Of a DNA stretch of 64,000 nucleotides, positions 36,965 to 46,145 are shown piece by piece. Source of the stretch: Streptomyces sp. NBC_01754 (GTDB lineage Bacteria > Actinomycetota > Actinomycetes > Streptomycetales > Streptomycetaceae); the NCBI RefSeq assembly GCF_035918015.1, contig NZ_CP109132.1, positions 372,001 to 436,000 of the forward strand, written 5' to 3'. The translations under genes and the position numbers were made by a program. The notes below the pieces were generated by a model. The model was not told the DNA's origin and made no database searches. It worked only from the letters and a program-made list of their open reading frames with translations. Position 1 is the first letter of the stretch. Each line of letters begins with the position of its first letter.

Positions 36965-37435
36965 TCAGCTGGGTGCCCGGTCAGCCGGGCGTCGGGTGAG
37001 GGCGAGCAAGCTCCCCGCGACACCGATCACGATGAGCGCGACGGCGATGCTGAGACCGCCCTGGTCGTCCCAGTACACGTCCTCGAGGCTCAGCAGGAGC
37101 GCGGCTTCGTCGATGATCAGCGCCGCGCCGACACCGTACGCGACACCCAGCCAGAGACGCAGGCGCGCCGATCGTTCCACCAGACTCACCGCCCCGACCA
37201 CCAGCACGAGGAGGATGCCCCAGACGTAGTGGTGGATGTGCACGCCACCGGCGCTGACGTCGCCCACTCCCGCGACGTCGATGTGGATCAGCCATGTCAA
37301 CAGCCGCATCAGGCCGAAGGTGACTGTGAAGGCGAACCAAGCCAGCACCAGTCCCCGGCGCCCCGGCGACACGTCCCGCAGTCGGCGCGGCCTGGAGGAG
37401 GGCGTACGTACGTGTTCGGTGGCTTCAGGTCCCAT
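36965..37435 (-). CDS. Integral membrane protein of unknown function
   Basis: A 156-residue protein with four predicted membrane spans: LVLAWFAFTVTFGLMRLLTW, HHYVWGILLVLVVGAVSLV, LWLGVAYGVGAALIIDEAAL and a last one near GGLSIAVALIVIGVAG. Between spans 1 and 2 is a His-rich segment GGVHIHHYVWG, and after span 3 a conserved-looking LEDVYWDDQG. Similar proteins are common in actinobacteria without assigned function. The start is ambiguous between 37447 and 37435. It converges on the MFS gene. Confidence 0.75.
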   Translation of the reverse strand: MGPEATEHVRTPSSRPRRLRDVSPGRRGLVLAWFAFTVTFGLMRLLTWLIHIDVAGVGDVSAGGVHIHHYVWGILLVLVVGAVSLVERSARLRLWLGVAYGVGAALIIDEAALLLSLEDVYWDDQGGLSIAVALIVIGVAGSLLALTRRPADRAPS

Positions 37436-37630
37436 TGCCCGCATCATCCGTCACCGGGCGGGCGAAGGTCGCGCAACACCCCGGTCCGAGGCGTCGCTCC
37501 ACCGCTCGGGGCACCCACCGCACGGCGTCGGAGCACTGATGTGGGGTCAGGCAGGGGCGGCACCGTCCGGCTCGGCGCGGCGTCCCGTCGCGTTCGCGTC
37601 CCCACGCCGGGTGAACCATGATCGACGCCC

Positions 37631-38602
37631 ATGAACACGCCTCATCCGCTGCTCCCTCTCTTCCTGGACGCCGCCGACGGACGGTTCCCGCCCGAAGACG
37701 GCCGGGTCATCGTCCTCCCTCCGCTCCCACGTGGACTGGAATGTTCGGTGGCCTTCACCGCGCACGCCGTCGTCGCGACCGCCTTGCCCCCCGCCGACGT
37801 CCACGCCCAAGGACCCGACGGTTACGGGGGCTCCCTCGCACCGGACTTCCTCCGTCACCTCACCGGACGCGACGGCCGCATCGGAACCACGGACGCCGTA
37901 CTCGTCGCGCGCGGTGTCCCGGCCCCGCCCCGCCTGCCCGAACGTCTGGACGCCGACGGCCACCCCCGCGTCCGTCACGCCCGGGAACTGCGCACGGACG
38001 TCCGGGTCTACGGGGATGAACGCGGTCTGGTCACCTTGGCCGACGGGCTCGCGGGACGCCGTGAGGTGAGCATCGAACTCGACCGCTCCGAAGGGCCCGC
38101 CGGTACGGGACACGGCCGCTCGCTCCTGCGGGACGCGCTCACCCTGGTCGCCGCGGGCGAGCCGGTGTTCGCCGCAGTCTCCCCGGGCAACGCCCGGTCG
38201 CTTCGGGCTTTTCTCGCCGCCGGGTTCAGACCGCTGGGAAGCGAGGTCGTCCTCCGCCCGGACGGCTTCGAGGGGCCGCGCCCGTGTCCCTGGCGTGAGG
38301 ACTCCTCCGCGTACGGAACGGGCCTGCCCCGAGGTGGTGCCCGTCGAGGCGGACGGGCCCGCGCCGCCGCGCCTCTGCCACTCCCCCTGTGCCGGACCAC
38401 ATCGTCGGCCGTGGGTGGAGCAGAGGCGGGCGGCTCCCGTCCCGGTGGTTCGGGCCGGACGGTTCAGCGGCCCTGGAGTGCCTTCACGTTGTCGCCGAAG
38501 GTCCAGTCACGGGACCCGTCCCAGTTGACGGACCAGGTCATCAGGCCCTTGAGCCCGTCATGGGCGTTCCACGCCTGGGCCACCAGGCCGGGTGTCATGT
38601 AG
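37631..38602 (+). CDS. GNAT-like acetyltransferase with run-on C-terminus
   Basis: A 323-residue frame. The first about 215 residues look like a two-part GNAT protein: an N-terminal region LPPLPRGLECSVAFTAHAVV and a C-terminal acetyl-CoA domain VSIELDRSEGPAGTGHGRSL then FAAVSPGNARSLRAFLAAGF. After about residue 220 the sequence is Gly/Arg/Pro-rich, and the last 139 bases run antiparallel over the 3' end of the chitinase gene, so that part is probably not selected and the natural stop may have been lost. Substrate unknown. Confidence 0.65.
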   Translation: MNTPHPLLPLFLDAADGRFPPEDGRVIVLPPLPRGLECSVAFTAHAVVATALPPADVHAQGPDGYGGSLAPDFLRHLTGRDGRIGTTDAVLVARGVPAPPRLPERLDADGHPRVRHARELRTDVRVYGDERGLVTLADGLAGRREVSIELDRSEGPAGTGHGRSLLRDALTLVAAGEPVFAAVSPGNARSLRAFLAAGFRPLGSEVVLRPDGFEGPRPCPWREDSSAYGTGLPRGGARRGGRARAAAPLPLPLCRTTSSAVGGAEAGGSRPGGSGRTVQRPWSAFTLSPKVQSRDPSQLTDQVIRPLSPSWAFHAWATRPGVM

Positions 38603-39564
38603 CCGCCCCCCGCGCCCGGCTGGGCCGGCAGTCCCGGCACCTGCTTGTCGTACGGGACCCGGATGGTGGTGCCCTGTACGACGAGCCCCTGGTCGAGGCA
38701 GTCGGTCTGGGCGGTGAACCCCTGGACCGTACCGGCCTCGTAGGAGTCGCCGGAGCACCCGTACATGCTGCCGTTGTAGTACTGCATGTTCAGCCACCAC
38801 AGCCGGCCGTTGTCGGCGTACTTCTTGATGACAGGCAGGTATGCGCCCCAGATCGAGCCGTAGACGACGCTGCCGCCGGTGACGTAGGCGGTCTCAGGTG
38901 CCATGGTCAGTCCGAAGTCGGACGGCGTGGCGTCGAGCACCCCGTCGATGATGCGGATCAGGTTGGCCTGGGAGGGCGAGAGCTGACCGATGTCTCCACT
39001 GCCGGTGAGACCGGTCTCGATGTCGATGTCGATGCCGTCGAAGTTGTACTCCTTGAGGATCGGTACGACCGTCTGCACGAACCGGTCGGCCACCGCGGTG
39101 GAGTTGAGGTCGATACCGGCCGTCGCGCCGCCGATGGACAGCAGCACGGTGAGGCCGTTCTCCTTGGCCTGGCACACCTCGGCGGGGGTGGGCACCCGGA
39201 CAGTGGCGTCCATGCCGTCCTCCCACAGCGCGGTACCGTCCGAGCGGATGACCGGGAAGGCCGCGGTCACGACGTTGTAACCGTGCTCACCGATGCGGGA
39301 ATCGGTGATCGGTGTCCAGCCGAACGGCGGATGGACACCGTTGACGGCACCGTCCCAGTTCTCCCAGTACCCCTGGAGCACCTTGCCCTGCGGCCGGGAC
39401 TTCACCGCGCAGGTGTCGGCCTGTGTGTGCTCGGGTGTGGCGTCCGCCGCCGCGGACGCGCCCGGCGCCGCCGCCCCGAGCAGGGACTGGGCGGCTCCCG
39501 CAACCGCCAGCACGACTCCCAGGAGCCGTGCCTTCCGTGCGTTCCTTGGCTTCGGTCGAGGCAT
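38464..39564 (-). CDS. Secreted GH18 chitinase
   Basis: A 366-residue secreted glycoside hydrolase family 18 enzyme. A signal peptide occupies about residues 1-40 (ARKARLLGVVLAVAG core, ending ASAAA). The catalytic motif is FDGIDIDIE (175-183) with Glu183 as acid, and LLSIGGATAG is the SxGG strand. It cleaves chitin beta-1,4 bonds and has no carbohydrate-binding module. It follows the LPMO gene by 173 bases in the same direction, and the pair lies behind a DasR-type site, so it likely belongs to the chitin regulon. Confidence 0.93.
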   Translation of the reverse strand: MPRPKPRNARKARLLGVVLAVAGAAQSLLGAAAPGASAAADATPEHTQADTCAVKSRPQGKVLQGYWENWDGAVNGVHPPFGWTPITDSRIGEHGYNVVTAAFPVIRSDGTALWEDGMDATVRVPTPAEVCQAKENGLTVLLSIGGATAGIDLNSTAVADRFVQTVVPILKEYNFDGIDIDIETGLTGSGDIGQLSPSQANLIRIIDGVLDATPSDFGLTMAPETAYVTGGSVVYGSIWGAYLPVIKKYADNGRLWWLNMQYYNGSMYGCSGDSYEAGTVQGFTAQTDCLDQGLVVQGTTIRVPYDKQVPGLPAQPGAGGGYMTPGLVAQAWNAHDGLKGLMTWSVNWDGSRDWTFGDNVKALQGR

Positions 39565-39737
39565 GAGGGCGTCCCTTCTTCGGACGGCGCCAGGGGCACC
39601 GTGTGGGGGGTGGGGAGTAGCGGGGCCGCCGGAACGGACCAGGGACCCGGCCGGTGCTACCGGCGGGCTTCTGTGCGAACGGCGGCGTACCGCCGGACCG
39701 GCCCGGCGCCGGACGGGGCGGGCGCCGGGCCAGGGGA

Positions 39738-40328
39738 TCAGAACTGCACGTCGGAGCAGGCGTAGAAGGCGTTGCCGGTGTCGGCGATGGTCCAGACGCC
39801 GAGGATGATGTGCTTACCGCTCTTCTGCGGCAGGACCCCCGCGTGGCTGACCGTGGAGCCGGGGAGCCGGCCGCCGAAAGGCACGGTCAGGAACGGCTGC
39901 GGGTCCAGGTCCGCCCTGGTCAACGGCTTGGTGGGGTCGTATCCGTCCTTGGTGACGTAGTAGCGGAAGTCGGTGGTGGCGTGCCGTGCGCTGATACGCC
40001 AGAGGAAGGTGTGGTTCTGGCCTGCGGTGAGGCTGGTGGCGGGCCAGTTCCCGCCACGCGGGTCGTCCAGCTCGGAGAAGCGGCCGTTGCCGCCCGCGCA
40101 GATCTGTCCGTCGGCGGGTCCGCGGGTCGGGAACCCCTTGGGGCCCTCGACGCTCGGCGGCTCCCACTGGATCTGGCCACAGTTGCGCACGGTGCCGTTG
40201 CCGCACAGCTGTTGGCGGCTGACGGGTGAGTCGGTGTAGCCGTGCCCCTGGGCGCTGCCGGCGGTGGCGACGAAGGTGCCGCCGATCAGCCCGAGGCCGA
40301 GGAGTAACGAAGTGATTCTCCTACGCAT
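39738..40328 (-). CDS. AA10 lytic polysaccharide monooxygenase (chitin-active type)
   Basis: A 196-residue secreted copper enzyme. The signal peptide ends at residue 28 so that the mature protein begins with His29 (HGYTDSPVSR), the first histidine of the copper brace; the second is His116 in RISARHATTDFRYY, and Phe occupies the axial region in GNAFYACSDVQF. Four cysteines suggest two disulfides. It oxidatively cuts crystalline polysaccharide, most likely chitin given its neighbour. It lacks a separate binding domain. It is first in a two-gene unit with the GH18 chitinase. Confidence 0.95.
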   Translation of the reverse strand: MRRRITSLLLGLGLIGGTFVATAGSAQGHGYTDSPVSRQQLCGNGTVRNCGQIQWEPPSVEGPKGFPTRGPADGQICAGGNGRFSELDDPRGGNWPATSLTAGQNHTFLWRISARHATTDFRYYVTKDGYDPTKPLTRADLDPQPFLTVPFGGRLPGSTVSHAGVLPQKSGKHIILGVWTIADTGNAFYACSDVQF

Positions 40329-40788
40329 GGTGCGCTCCCGTTGTCCTGGTTCACGGATGTCTGGTGGGCCACGAGGGCTCCGGTACGCCTGCCGGGCGGA
40401 GCAGTGGGACGAGAGCGCCAGGGCAGGCTGACCGGAGGCCACGAGTCCGATGCGGTCTAGACCAACTCCGAGGCTAGACCCAGCGATTGGACATGTCCAT
40501 ACCAATGAAGCCGCGCCGGAACGAGCGGGCGGACGCACGGTCCGCACATCCGCCCGCGTGCGATCCGCCGCCCCCACCCGCGCCGCCCCGGCCCGGAAGG
40601 CACCGGCTCGCCGCTGACGGGAAGACTCCGTGCAGGAGGCACCGCACCGGATCACCCGGCCCGTTCCGACACCGTTTCCGTCTCCACGGCCGCCCCCCTT
40701 CGGCCGGACCCCCTGAGGTCCGGTGGCCGTCACCGGAGTGGCCGGTAAGGGACGCGAGCTCGCTCCGGCAGCAGTAGGTTCCTCAGCC
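40329..40788. other. Divergent intergenic region, LPMO and MFS genes
   Basis: 460 bases with the DasR-type site and a GCACATCCGC-rich stretch. No gene is recognised. Confidence 0.5.
40454..40482. promoter_or_regulatory. DasR-responsive element plus imperfect copy
   Basis: GGTCTAGACCA (40454-40464) is the core of the Streptomyces DasR site (consensus TGGTCTAGACCA). A second, one-base-shorter copy GGCTAGACCC follows at 40472-40481. It lies about 125 bases upstream of the LPMO start, as in known chitinase promoters. Confidence 0.75.
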
Positions 40789-42060
40789 ATGACGGTCATT
40801 CCGGGTCCGGCGCCGCTCTGGCGCGACCCTCAGTTCGCCGTGCTCGCTTCGGCGCGGATCATCTCGGTCCTGGGCAACGGGTTCGCCCGTGTGGCACTCG
40901 CGTTCGCCGTACTGACCCTGCCGGGATCGAGTCCGGGGAGGCTGTCGCTGGTGCTGGCCTGCCAGGCGTTACCTCAGCTGGTCTTCGTCCTGCTCGGTGG
41001 AGTGATCGCGGACCGGATGTCCCGCGTTCGGCTGATGGCTCTGGCCGACTGGGTCGCCATGGTGGCGTACGGAGGGCTGGCCCTCATGGTCATGACGGGC
41101 CGTGCCCCGCTGACGGCGATGTGCGCTCTGGCCGTCGTCGCGGGCACGGCGACCGCTCTGTTCGCTCCCGCCATGGACGGCGTACTGCCACTCCTGGTGC
41201 GCGCGGAACGCCTCCAGCAGGCGAACGCACTTCTGCGGATGGGCACCAACATGTCCCTGCTCCTGGGCCTGGCCCTCTCGGGCGTGACGGTGGCGCTGGT
41301 CGGAGCGGGCTGGGCGCTGGCGCTGAACGCGGTGTCCTTCGCGGTCAGCGCGGTACTGGTCCACCGGCTAGGTGTGCCGGGGAGGCCGCCGAAGACGTCG
41401 TCCTGCTGGGCCGATCTACGCGAGGGCCGGCAGGAGTTCTTCGCCCGGAAGTGGCTGTGGCCCGTGGTCGCGCAGTACACGATCGTGGTCGCCGCGTTGA
41501 ACGCCAACGTCGGTGTGCTGGGTCCCTTGGTGGCCGAGGAGCATCTGGGGGGTGTACGGGCGTGGTCGGCCATCGTTGCCGCGCAGGCGCTGGGCACCAT
41601 CGCGGGCGCGGGACTTGCAGCGCGGATCCGGGTGAAACGCCCGGTGCTGGTGGCCGTCCTCGCCACCTTTCCCGCCGCCGTACCGATCGCTCTGCTGGCA
41701 GGTCATGCGCCGGTGTGGTCGATCGCGGCGGCCATGTTCTGCTCCGGGATCGCCTCCGACATCTTCGCGGTGCTGTGGATCACCACCATCCAACGCGAGA
41801 TCCCCGAGGAAACCCTCTCCAGGATCAGCTCCTACGAGTGGTTCGGTTCACTCGCCTTCGCGCCTCTCGGACTCCTCGTCGCCGGCCCGGTGGCCGATGC
41901 CGTCGGGGCGGGACCCGCCCTGGCCAGTTGCGCGATCCTGATCGCACTCGCCACTGCCGCGACACTCCTCTCGTCCTCCGTACGGAGCCTCCGGGCGCCG
42001 GAAGACACCCGGCACGACTCCGCCGAAACGTCGCCGCGGGCAGTTGAGCCCGCGAGGTGA
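40789..42060 (+). CDS. MFS transporter
   Basis: A 423-residue 12-span transporter of the MFS_3 / enterobactin-exporter-like type. Motif A appears as GGVIADRMSRVRLMALADW near residue 65. Other blocks are LFAPAMDGVLPLLVRAERLQ and WITTIQREIPEETLSRISSY, typical of macrolide-efflux-like proteins. ATG 40789 is chosen; the preceding 22 codons show no similarity. Substrate unknown. It is divergent from the LPMO gene and convergent with the peptidase gene. Confidence 0.85.
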   Translation: MTVIPGPAPLWRDPQFAVLASARIISVLGNGFARVALAFAVLTLPGSSPGRLSLVLACQALPQLVFVLLGGVIADRMSRVRLMALADWVAMVAYGGLALMVMTGRAPLTAMCALAVVAGTATALFAPAMDGVLPLLVRAERLQQANALLRMGTNMSLLLGLALSGVTVALVGAGWALALNAVSFAVSAVLVHRLGVPGRPPKTSSCWADLREGRQEFFARKWLWPVVAQYTIVVAALNANVGVLGPLVAEEHLGGVRAWSAIVAAQALGTIAGAGLAARIRVKRPVLVAVLATFPAAVPIALLAGHAPVWSIAAAMFCSGIASDIFAVLWITTIQREIPEETLSRISSYEWFGSLAFAPLGLLVAGPVADAVGAGPALASCAILIALATAATLLSSSVRSLRAPEDTRHDSAETSPRAVEPAR

Positions 42061-42242
42061 CGAAGAGGCGCGCGCCCATCACCACTCGACAGGGCCACGG
42101 CCGTCGAAGCGTGAGCGACTCCCCTCGCCCTTCACCTGCACTCCGCTCTCCGGGCAGAACGGCAGACGACCTCCTGTACACCGGCATCCAGATACGCCCT
42201 GTTTCCGCCCGGTCGCACGGACCACTGTCCTCGGCCAGGTGT

Positions 42243-42983
42243 TCAGAGCCTCAGCGGCGGGAGCCGGCGCGGCTCGATCCGTTCCTCAACGGCCGAGTCC
42301 CCTTCGCGTACGACCACGTAGGCGCCTTTGCCGGGCACTTCCGCGACCGCTTCGACCAACTCGACGCCACGGTAGACCAGACCCACACCGTCGTCGGTGC
42401 AGTGCGTCACGGGCAAGGTGCCGTCCGCGACGAGCCGGTGGACCAACGGTCGGCGGCCCTTGTCGGTGTCGTAGTGCACGCCGTTGCCGTACGGCAGGAA
42501 GCCGAGGGAATCGGTGAGAGGCTGGAGATCGGGCCCGAACGAATCGGTGACCCCTCCCTGGAACCAGCAGATCGAACCCGCGCTGACCCCGCTGAGCACG
42601 ACGCCCGACTCCCACGCCCGGCGCATGACGCGGTCCAGTCCGTGGACCCGCCACACGGCCAGCAGGTTGGCGACCGATCCCCCCATGACCCAGACGACGT
42701 CCTGTTCGAGCACGGCACCCTCGACGTCCTCGAGGTTGGGCATGGGGAAGAGCTGAAGCGGTGTCAGGTCGAACCCGGCGACCCGGGCGGCCTCGGCCAT
42801 GCGCGCGGCGAAGTGCTCGGCGTCGCCGATGGCCGTACCGACGTACATCACCCGGGGCCGACGTCCATGCACTCCCGACAGATCGACGGCGTGGTGCACC
42901 AAGGCGTCGAACGTGACCATGGTTCGGCCACCCGCGCGGTGTCCGCCGGACGTGGCGACGATGGTGGGTTCCGAGGCAGTCAT
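42243..42983 (-). CDS. Peptidase E-like protein (family S51)
   Basis: A 246-residue serine peptidase of family S51 (class I glutamine amidotransferase-like fold). The nucleophile elbow is SGVSAGSICWF with Ser134, preceded by VVWVMGGSVANLLAVW. S51 enzymes cleave Asp-X dipeptides or, as cyanophycinases, a storage polymer; the size fits peptidase E. ATG 42983 starts MTASEPTIVATSGGHR, with a fitting first strand. It is cytoplasmic. No operon partner is evident. Confidence 0.85.
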   Translation of the reverse strand: MTASEPTIVATSGGHRAGGRTMVTFDALVHHAVDLSGVHGRRPRVMYVGTAIGDAEHFAARMAEAARVAGFDLTPLQLFPMPNLEDVEGAVLEQDVVWVMGGSVANLLAVWRVHGLDRVMRRAWESGVVLSGVSAGSICWFQGGVTDSFGPDLQPLTDSLGFLPYGNGVHYDTDKGRRPLVHRLVADGTLPVTHCTDDGVGLVYRGVELVEAVAEVPGKGAYVVVREGDSAVEERIEPRRLPPLRL

Positions 42984-43427
42984 GGAAGGTGAGCCTAGCC
43001 GCCGGACATCCGGCCCGGGTGTCCGGCGGCCGCTCTCAGCGCCTGCGGGCGCGCCCCACCATGTCGGTGCCGGCGCCCGGCACGTGGAGTCCAGGGGTGA
43101 GCCGGTCGACGATCGGAGGGGCAGCCGAACATCCGGCCGAGGAGGGAGGCGGCCCCGGTCTCCTCCCGTTCCGAGCGGCGGTCGGCTCACCGTCCGGGAA
43201 GACCGCCGTTCCAACCGCGCCGACGGGGAACGGGCCTGGTGTCGCGAGGGCGGCGCCCCGCACCGAACGGGCGCCGCCGTGGACGACGAGCGGCACGGCA
43301 GACGGCGCCACCGGCACCGGTGGGGAAGCGGCAGCGGCGATGAGCGGGCCAGAAACGCACACCACCGGCGTGCCCGTACACCGTCGGACCGGTCGGCACC
43401 CGCCGGGGCCCGGCGCGCCGCCCGGTC
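42984..43427. other. Gap with no convincing gene
   Basis: 444 bases between two leftward genes. A 109-residue minus-strand frame (43036-43365) is Pro/Gly/Ala-rich, without similarity to anything recognised, and is not supported. Confidence 0.4.
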
Positions 43428-44579
43428 TCAGCCCCGCCGGGCATCAGCGGCGACCGGGGCGACGGCGGTACCGGACTGGGCGGCTCTGCCCGGACGCAGG
43501 GTCCACGGCACGGGCTCGGTGTTGGTCAGCCACTGCTCGGCGATCAGCTGCCGGACGGCGAAGATCCGCAGCCGACGTGACTGCTTCCGCTCGGAGAGGC
43601 CCTGGCAGAGCTGCTTGACCGAGGGGCCGTGGCCGTGCGCGGCGCGGAAGTCGGCGGCGAACCGCGCCGCGCGTGGGCCCAGTTCGGGCTGGCCGTCCTT
43701 CCATGTGGCGTAGGCCGCGAGCACCTTGTCGTCGAACTGGGCGGGGACGGGCTTACGCATGAAAGCCTCGGATACCCTCCCGGGGGACAGGGAGCACAGG
43801 CGGCAGTGCTCGACCGCCTCCACATGCCGGCGCAGCGCCGCGCTCGCCCGCGCCTTCCACTCGTCCCAGCTCGGCTCCTCCTCTGCTGCGGCCTCGGCCC
43901 GGGCAGGCGGAGGGGCGGGCGGTGTACGCATGCCGGACATATGCCGTACGGGATCGCCCAGGAGATACGCGGTGCCGTCCAGTTCCTTCAGGAAGCCCTT
44001 GGCCAGCAGATCCGGCAGGGCCGCACGGCAGTGCTCCGGCAGGTCCGCGGGCAGGGTGCCGGGTCGGTCCGGTGCACCGTGGGCGGCCAGGAACAGGGCC
44101 GCCAACCGCATGACCGGCGGCGCCTTCTTGACCGGTTTGGCATTGAGGGTGCGACTGGTCCAGCCCGAGACCCGCGAGCGCGTCGCCTTGCCGAAGGGCA
44201 GCGGGTGCTCGGGGCCGTCCGCGAGGTCCGGCACGACGATACCGACCGGGATGTCGGGATTGCCTCCGACGAGGTCGCCGCGCGCCTGCCACCCCAGAGC
44301 CGTGACGGCTGCGACCGCGCCCTCCGCGTCGGTCAGGCGCAGCGACCGCAGGTCCTGGCCCGTGAGGTTGCCGACGCCGGTCTGGGCGGCACGAATGGCG
44401 ACGACCACGGCGAGGAGCTGGGCGTCCGCTCCCCGCAGCGGCAGGGAGGCGACATAGGCCAGAAGCCGACGGGCGGCCTCACCCTGCCGGAAAGTGAGCA
44501 GGAAGGGGATCGGCGGCGGGGCACCCGGGGCCTCGGGGGCAAGGGACGGGCTGCGTGAAGAGTGGGGCACACCCTGCAC
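43428..44579 (-). CDS. Conserved hypothetical protein with winged-helix-like C-terminus
   Basis: A 383-residue cytoplasmic protein. The N-terminal block PFLLTFRQGEAARRLLAYVA and NLTGQDLRSLRLTDAEGAVA suggests alternating helices. The C-terminal part ARFAADFRAAHGHGPSVKQL then CQGLSERKQSRRLRIFAVRQ resembles a helix-turn-helix region. Pro-rich linker sequence divides the two. Related proteins occur across Streptomyces without assigned function. The start at 44579 is uncertain because the first about 25 residues are Pro-rich. Confidence 0.75.
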   Translation of the reverse strand: MQGVPHSSRSPSLAPEAPGAPPPIPFLLTFRQGEAARRLLAYVASLPLRGADAQLLAVVVAIRAAQTGVGNLTGQDLRSLRLTDAEGAVAAVTALGWQARGDLVGGNPDIPVGIVVPDLADGPEHPLPFGKATRSRVSGWTSRTLNAKPVKKAPPVMRLAALFLAAHGAPDRPGTLPADLPEHCRAALPDLLAKGFLKELDGTAYLLGDPVRHMSGMRTPPAPPPARAEAAAEEEPSWDEWKARASAALRRHVEAVEHCRLCSLSPGRVSEAFMRKPVPAQFDDKVLAAYATWKDGQPELGPRAARFAADFRAAHGHGPSVKQLCQGLSERKQSRRLRIFAVRQLIAEQWLTNTEPVPWTLRPGRAAQSGTAVAPVAADARRG

Positions 44580-44810
44580 AACGCGCGCGCGGCACAGAGG
44601 TCACCGTTCGTATGTGCGCGGGGATGCCGGTGAGTTGATTCCGGGCCACGCCCGGGCGAGGCCCGCGGAGGGCCCCAGACGTGGCGCACCGGACCCACCG
44701 GGCTCGGGTACGGGATCGCCGAGTGGGCCGCCCGGGCGTGCTCCGGCCGATACCGCGTAGGTCCGCAAGTCCTCCGGCGGTGGGGAGACAGCACGGAACG
44801 CCGGACAGCA

Positions 44811-44838
44811 GAGAGCAGAGAGCAGAGAGCAGAGAGCA
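44811..44838. repeat. Four tandem 7-bp repeats
   Basis: GAGAGCA is repeated four times exactly, with a partial copy (AGCA) just before. This is an unusual low-GC microsatellite in this genome and lies about 20 bases from a terminator. Confidence 0.9.
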
Positions 44839-44859
44839 GGCGAACAGCGAAACGCAGAT

Positions 44860-44890
44860 CGGTGGCGAACCGGAATGCGGTTCGCCACCG
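44860..44890 (-). terminator. Perfect hairpin after the PepSY gene
   Basis: CGGTGGCGAACC pairs exactly with GGTTCGCCACCG around the 7-base loop GGAATGC, 19 bases beyond the stop of the PepSY lipoprotein gene. It is a convincing terminator although it has no T-run, as is usual in Streptomyces. Confidence 0.8.
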
Positions 44891-44908
44891 ATGAAGGGGC
44901 GGGAGGGG

Positions 44909-45697
44909 TCAGTCGTTGTCGACTTCCTCGTTGGTGATCTTGCCGTTCTCGGCGTCCACGTCGAAGGTCGTCTTCTTCCAGTCCTCGGTGACCACGTCCA
45001 CCTTCCAGACCAGGGCCTTGCTGTCGTTCTCGTCGAGGTCGATCGAGGTGACAGTGCCCTTCTTCTTGTCCGTGGCAACCTTGGCCGCCTGCTGCGGCGT
45101 CTGCTTCGCCTTGGCGATCCGGTCGGCCATCTTCTGCTTGTCGGACTCGCTCTGGTCGGCGGCCGGGGAGGAGTCGAGCACGTCGCCCGACACCGCGTCG
45201 ATGGTCACGACGTGGGCCGTACCGTTGTCCTCGACGACCTCCGCCATCCACTTCGGGCCGGCGGAGCTGCCGCTCGGGCTGGGGCTGCCGCTGCCCGACG
45301 GACTCGGGCTCCCGCTCATGTCGGCGCTCGGGCTCGCACTGCTGTGGTCGTCATCGACGCCTTCGAGCTCCAGCTCGGTCAGCTTGCCGCCGGACACCTC
45401 GCCGACAGCGGTCGTGGCCGCCTTGCTGAAGGTGATCTTGACGGCCGAAAGCATCTTCTTGCGCTTGGCCTGGTCCTCGGTCAGCTGTGCCGTGCTGGTG
45501 GGACTGCCTGAGGGGCTGGCGCTCTGGTTGGGCATGACCTTCGCGGCCTCGGAGGTCGCCGAGGACGTCTCGTCACCGCTGTCCTGCCCGCAGCCCGCCA
45601 CGAGGGCGGCGGCAAGAACGGCGCCCAGGGCGCCGGCGACGCGGAGACGACGGGTGCGCGGGGAGACGGACTTGTTTCGTGGGGACTCAGATCTCAT
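44909..45697 (-). CDS. PepSY-domain lipoprotein
   Basis: A 262-residue secreted lipoprotein. The signal peptide ends in a lipobox with Cys in AALVAGCGQD near residue 36. Two PepSY-type domains are visible: one around AVKITFSKAATTAVGEVSGG to WMAEVVEDNGTAHVVTID, the second around QQAAKVATDKKKGTVTSIDL to VWKVDVVTEDWKKTTFDVDA. They are separated by a Ser/Pro/Gly linker (SPSPSGSGSPSPSG). PepSY domains are thought to regulate peptidases or sense the cell surface; the partner is unknown. A strong hairpin follows. Confidence 0.9.
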   Translation of the reverse strand: MRSESPRNKSVSPRTRRLRVAGALGAVLAAALVAGCGQDSGDETSSATSEAAKVMPNQSASPSGSPTSTAQLTEDQAKRKKMLSAVKITFSKAATTAVGEVSGGKLTELELEGVDDDHSSASPSADMSGSPSPSGSGSPSPSGSSAGPKWMAEVVEDNGTAHVVTIDAVSGDVLDSSPAADQSESDKQKMADRIAKAKQTPQQAAKVATDKKKGTVTSIDLDENDSKALVWKVDVVTEDWKKTTFDVDAENGKITNEEVDND

Positions 45698-45899
45698 ACC
45701 CGCATCACTAGCCGCCCGGCCTATCAGTCATGTGGCACGACCGGCGCCTGTCACCCGATCGACGGCGCGGTCCGCCCGTTCGCCGCCTTCGCGGGCGATG
45801 CCACGGGAACCGGGCGGACGGCCGGGGGTTCCGGCGGGCACGGCGAAGACGCCGGTCCGGGAGGACGGCGTCTTCCGGGGGCCGATTCCGTGCGTTCGG

Positions 45900-46145
45900 T
45901 CAGGCGGTGAGTTCCACCTCGGACAGGGACGCAACGGGGACCGTCGACGGCACGGCACGCAGCTGCGTCTCCGCCGCGATCAGGGCGTCGGGCACGGTCC
46001 GCGTCCCGGTGGTGACGCAGAGAGTATAAGAGACGTCCTCGAGACGACGGCTGCTCTCGGACGTTCTGAGCCGTGCGTGAGCGCTTCGCACTGCCTCGTA
46101 GCGCTTGACGAGTTTCCGCAGTGTCGCGGGATTGGCCATCAGCAC
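45900..46145 (-). CDS. DUF5133 family protein
   Basis: An 81-residue protein of the Streptomyces-typical DUF5133 family: PATLRKLVKRYEAVRSAHAR, then RRLEDVSYTLCVTTGTRTV and DALIAAETQLRA. No function is established. The GTG at 46145 has GAGGA 6 bases upstream; the ATG two codons later is also possible. It contains one Cys and no membrane span. Confidence 0.8.
   Translation of the reverse strand: MLMANPATLRKLVKRYEAVRSAHARLRTSESSRRLEDVSYTLCVTTGTRTVPDALIAAETQLRAVPSTVPVASLSEVELTA

Larger units (their letters stand above)
44580..44908. other. Intergenic region with heptamer repeat and strong hairpin
   Basis: 329 bases. It contains a 7-bp tandem repeat (44811-44838) and a perfect 12-bp stem (44860-44890). 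No gene is recognised. Confidence 0.6.

Noticed and set aside
43036..43365. Small - strand frame of 109 codons
   Set aside because: Pro/Gly/Ala-rich translation, no ribosome site and no similarity recognised.
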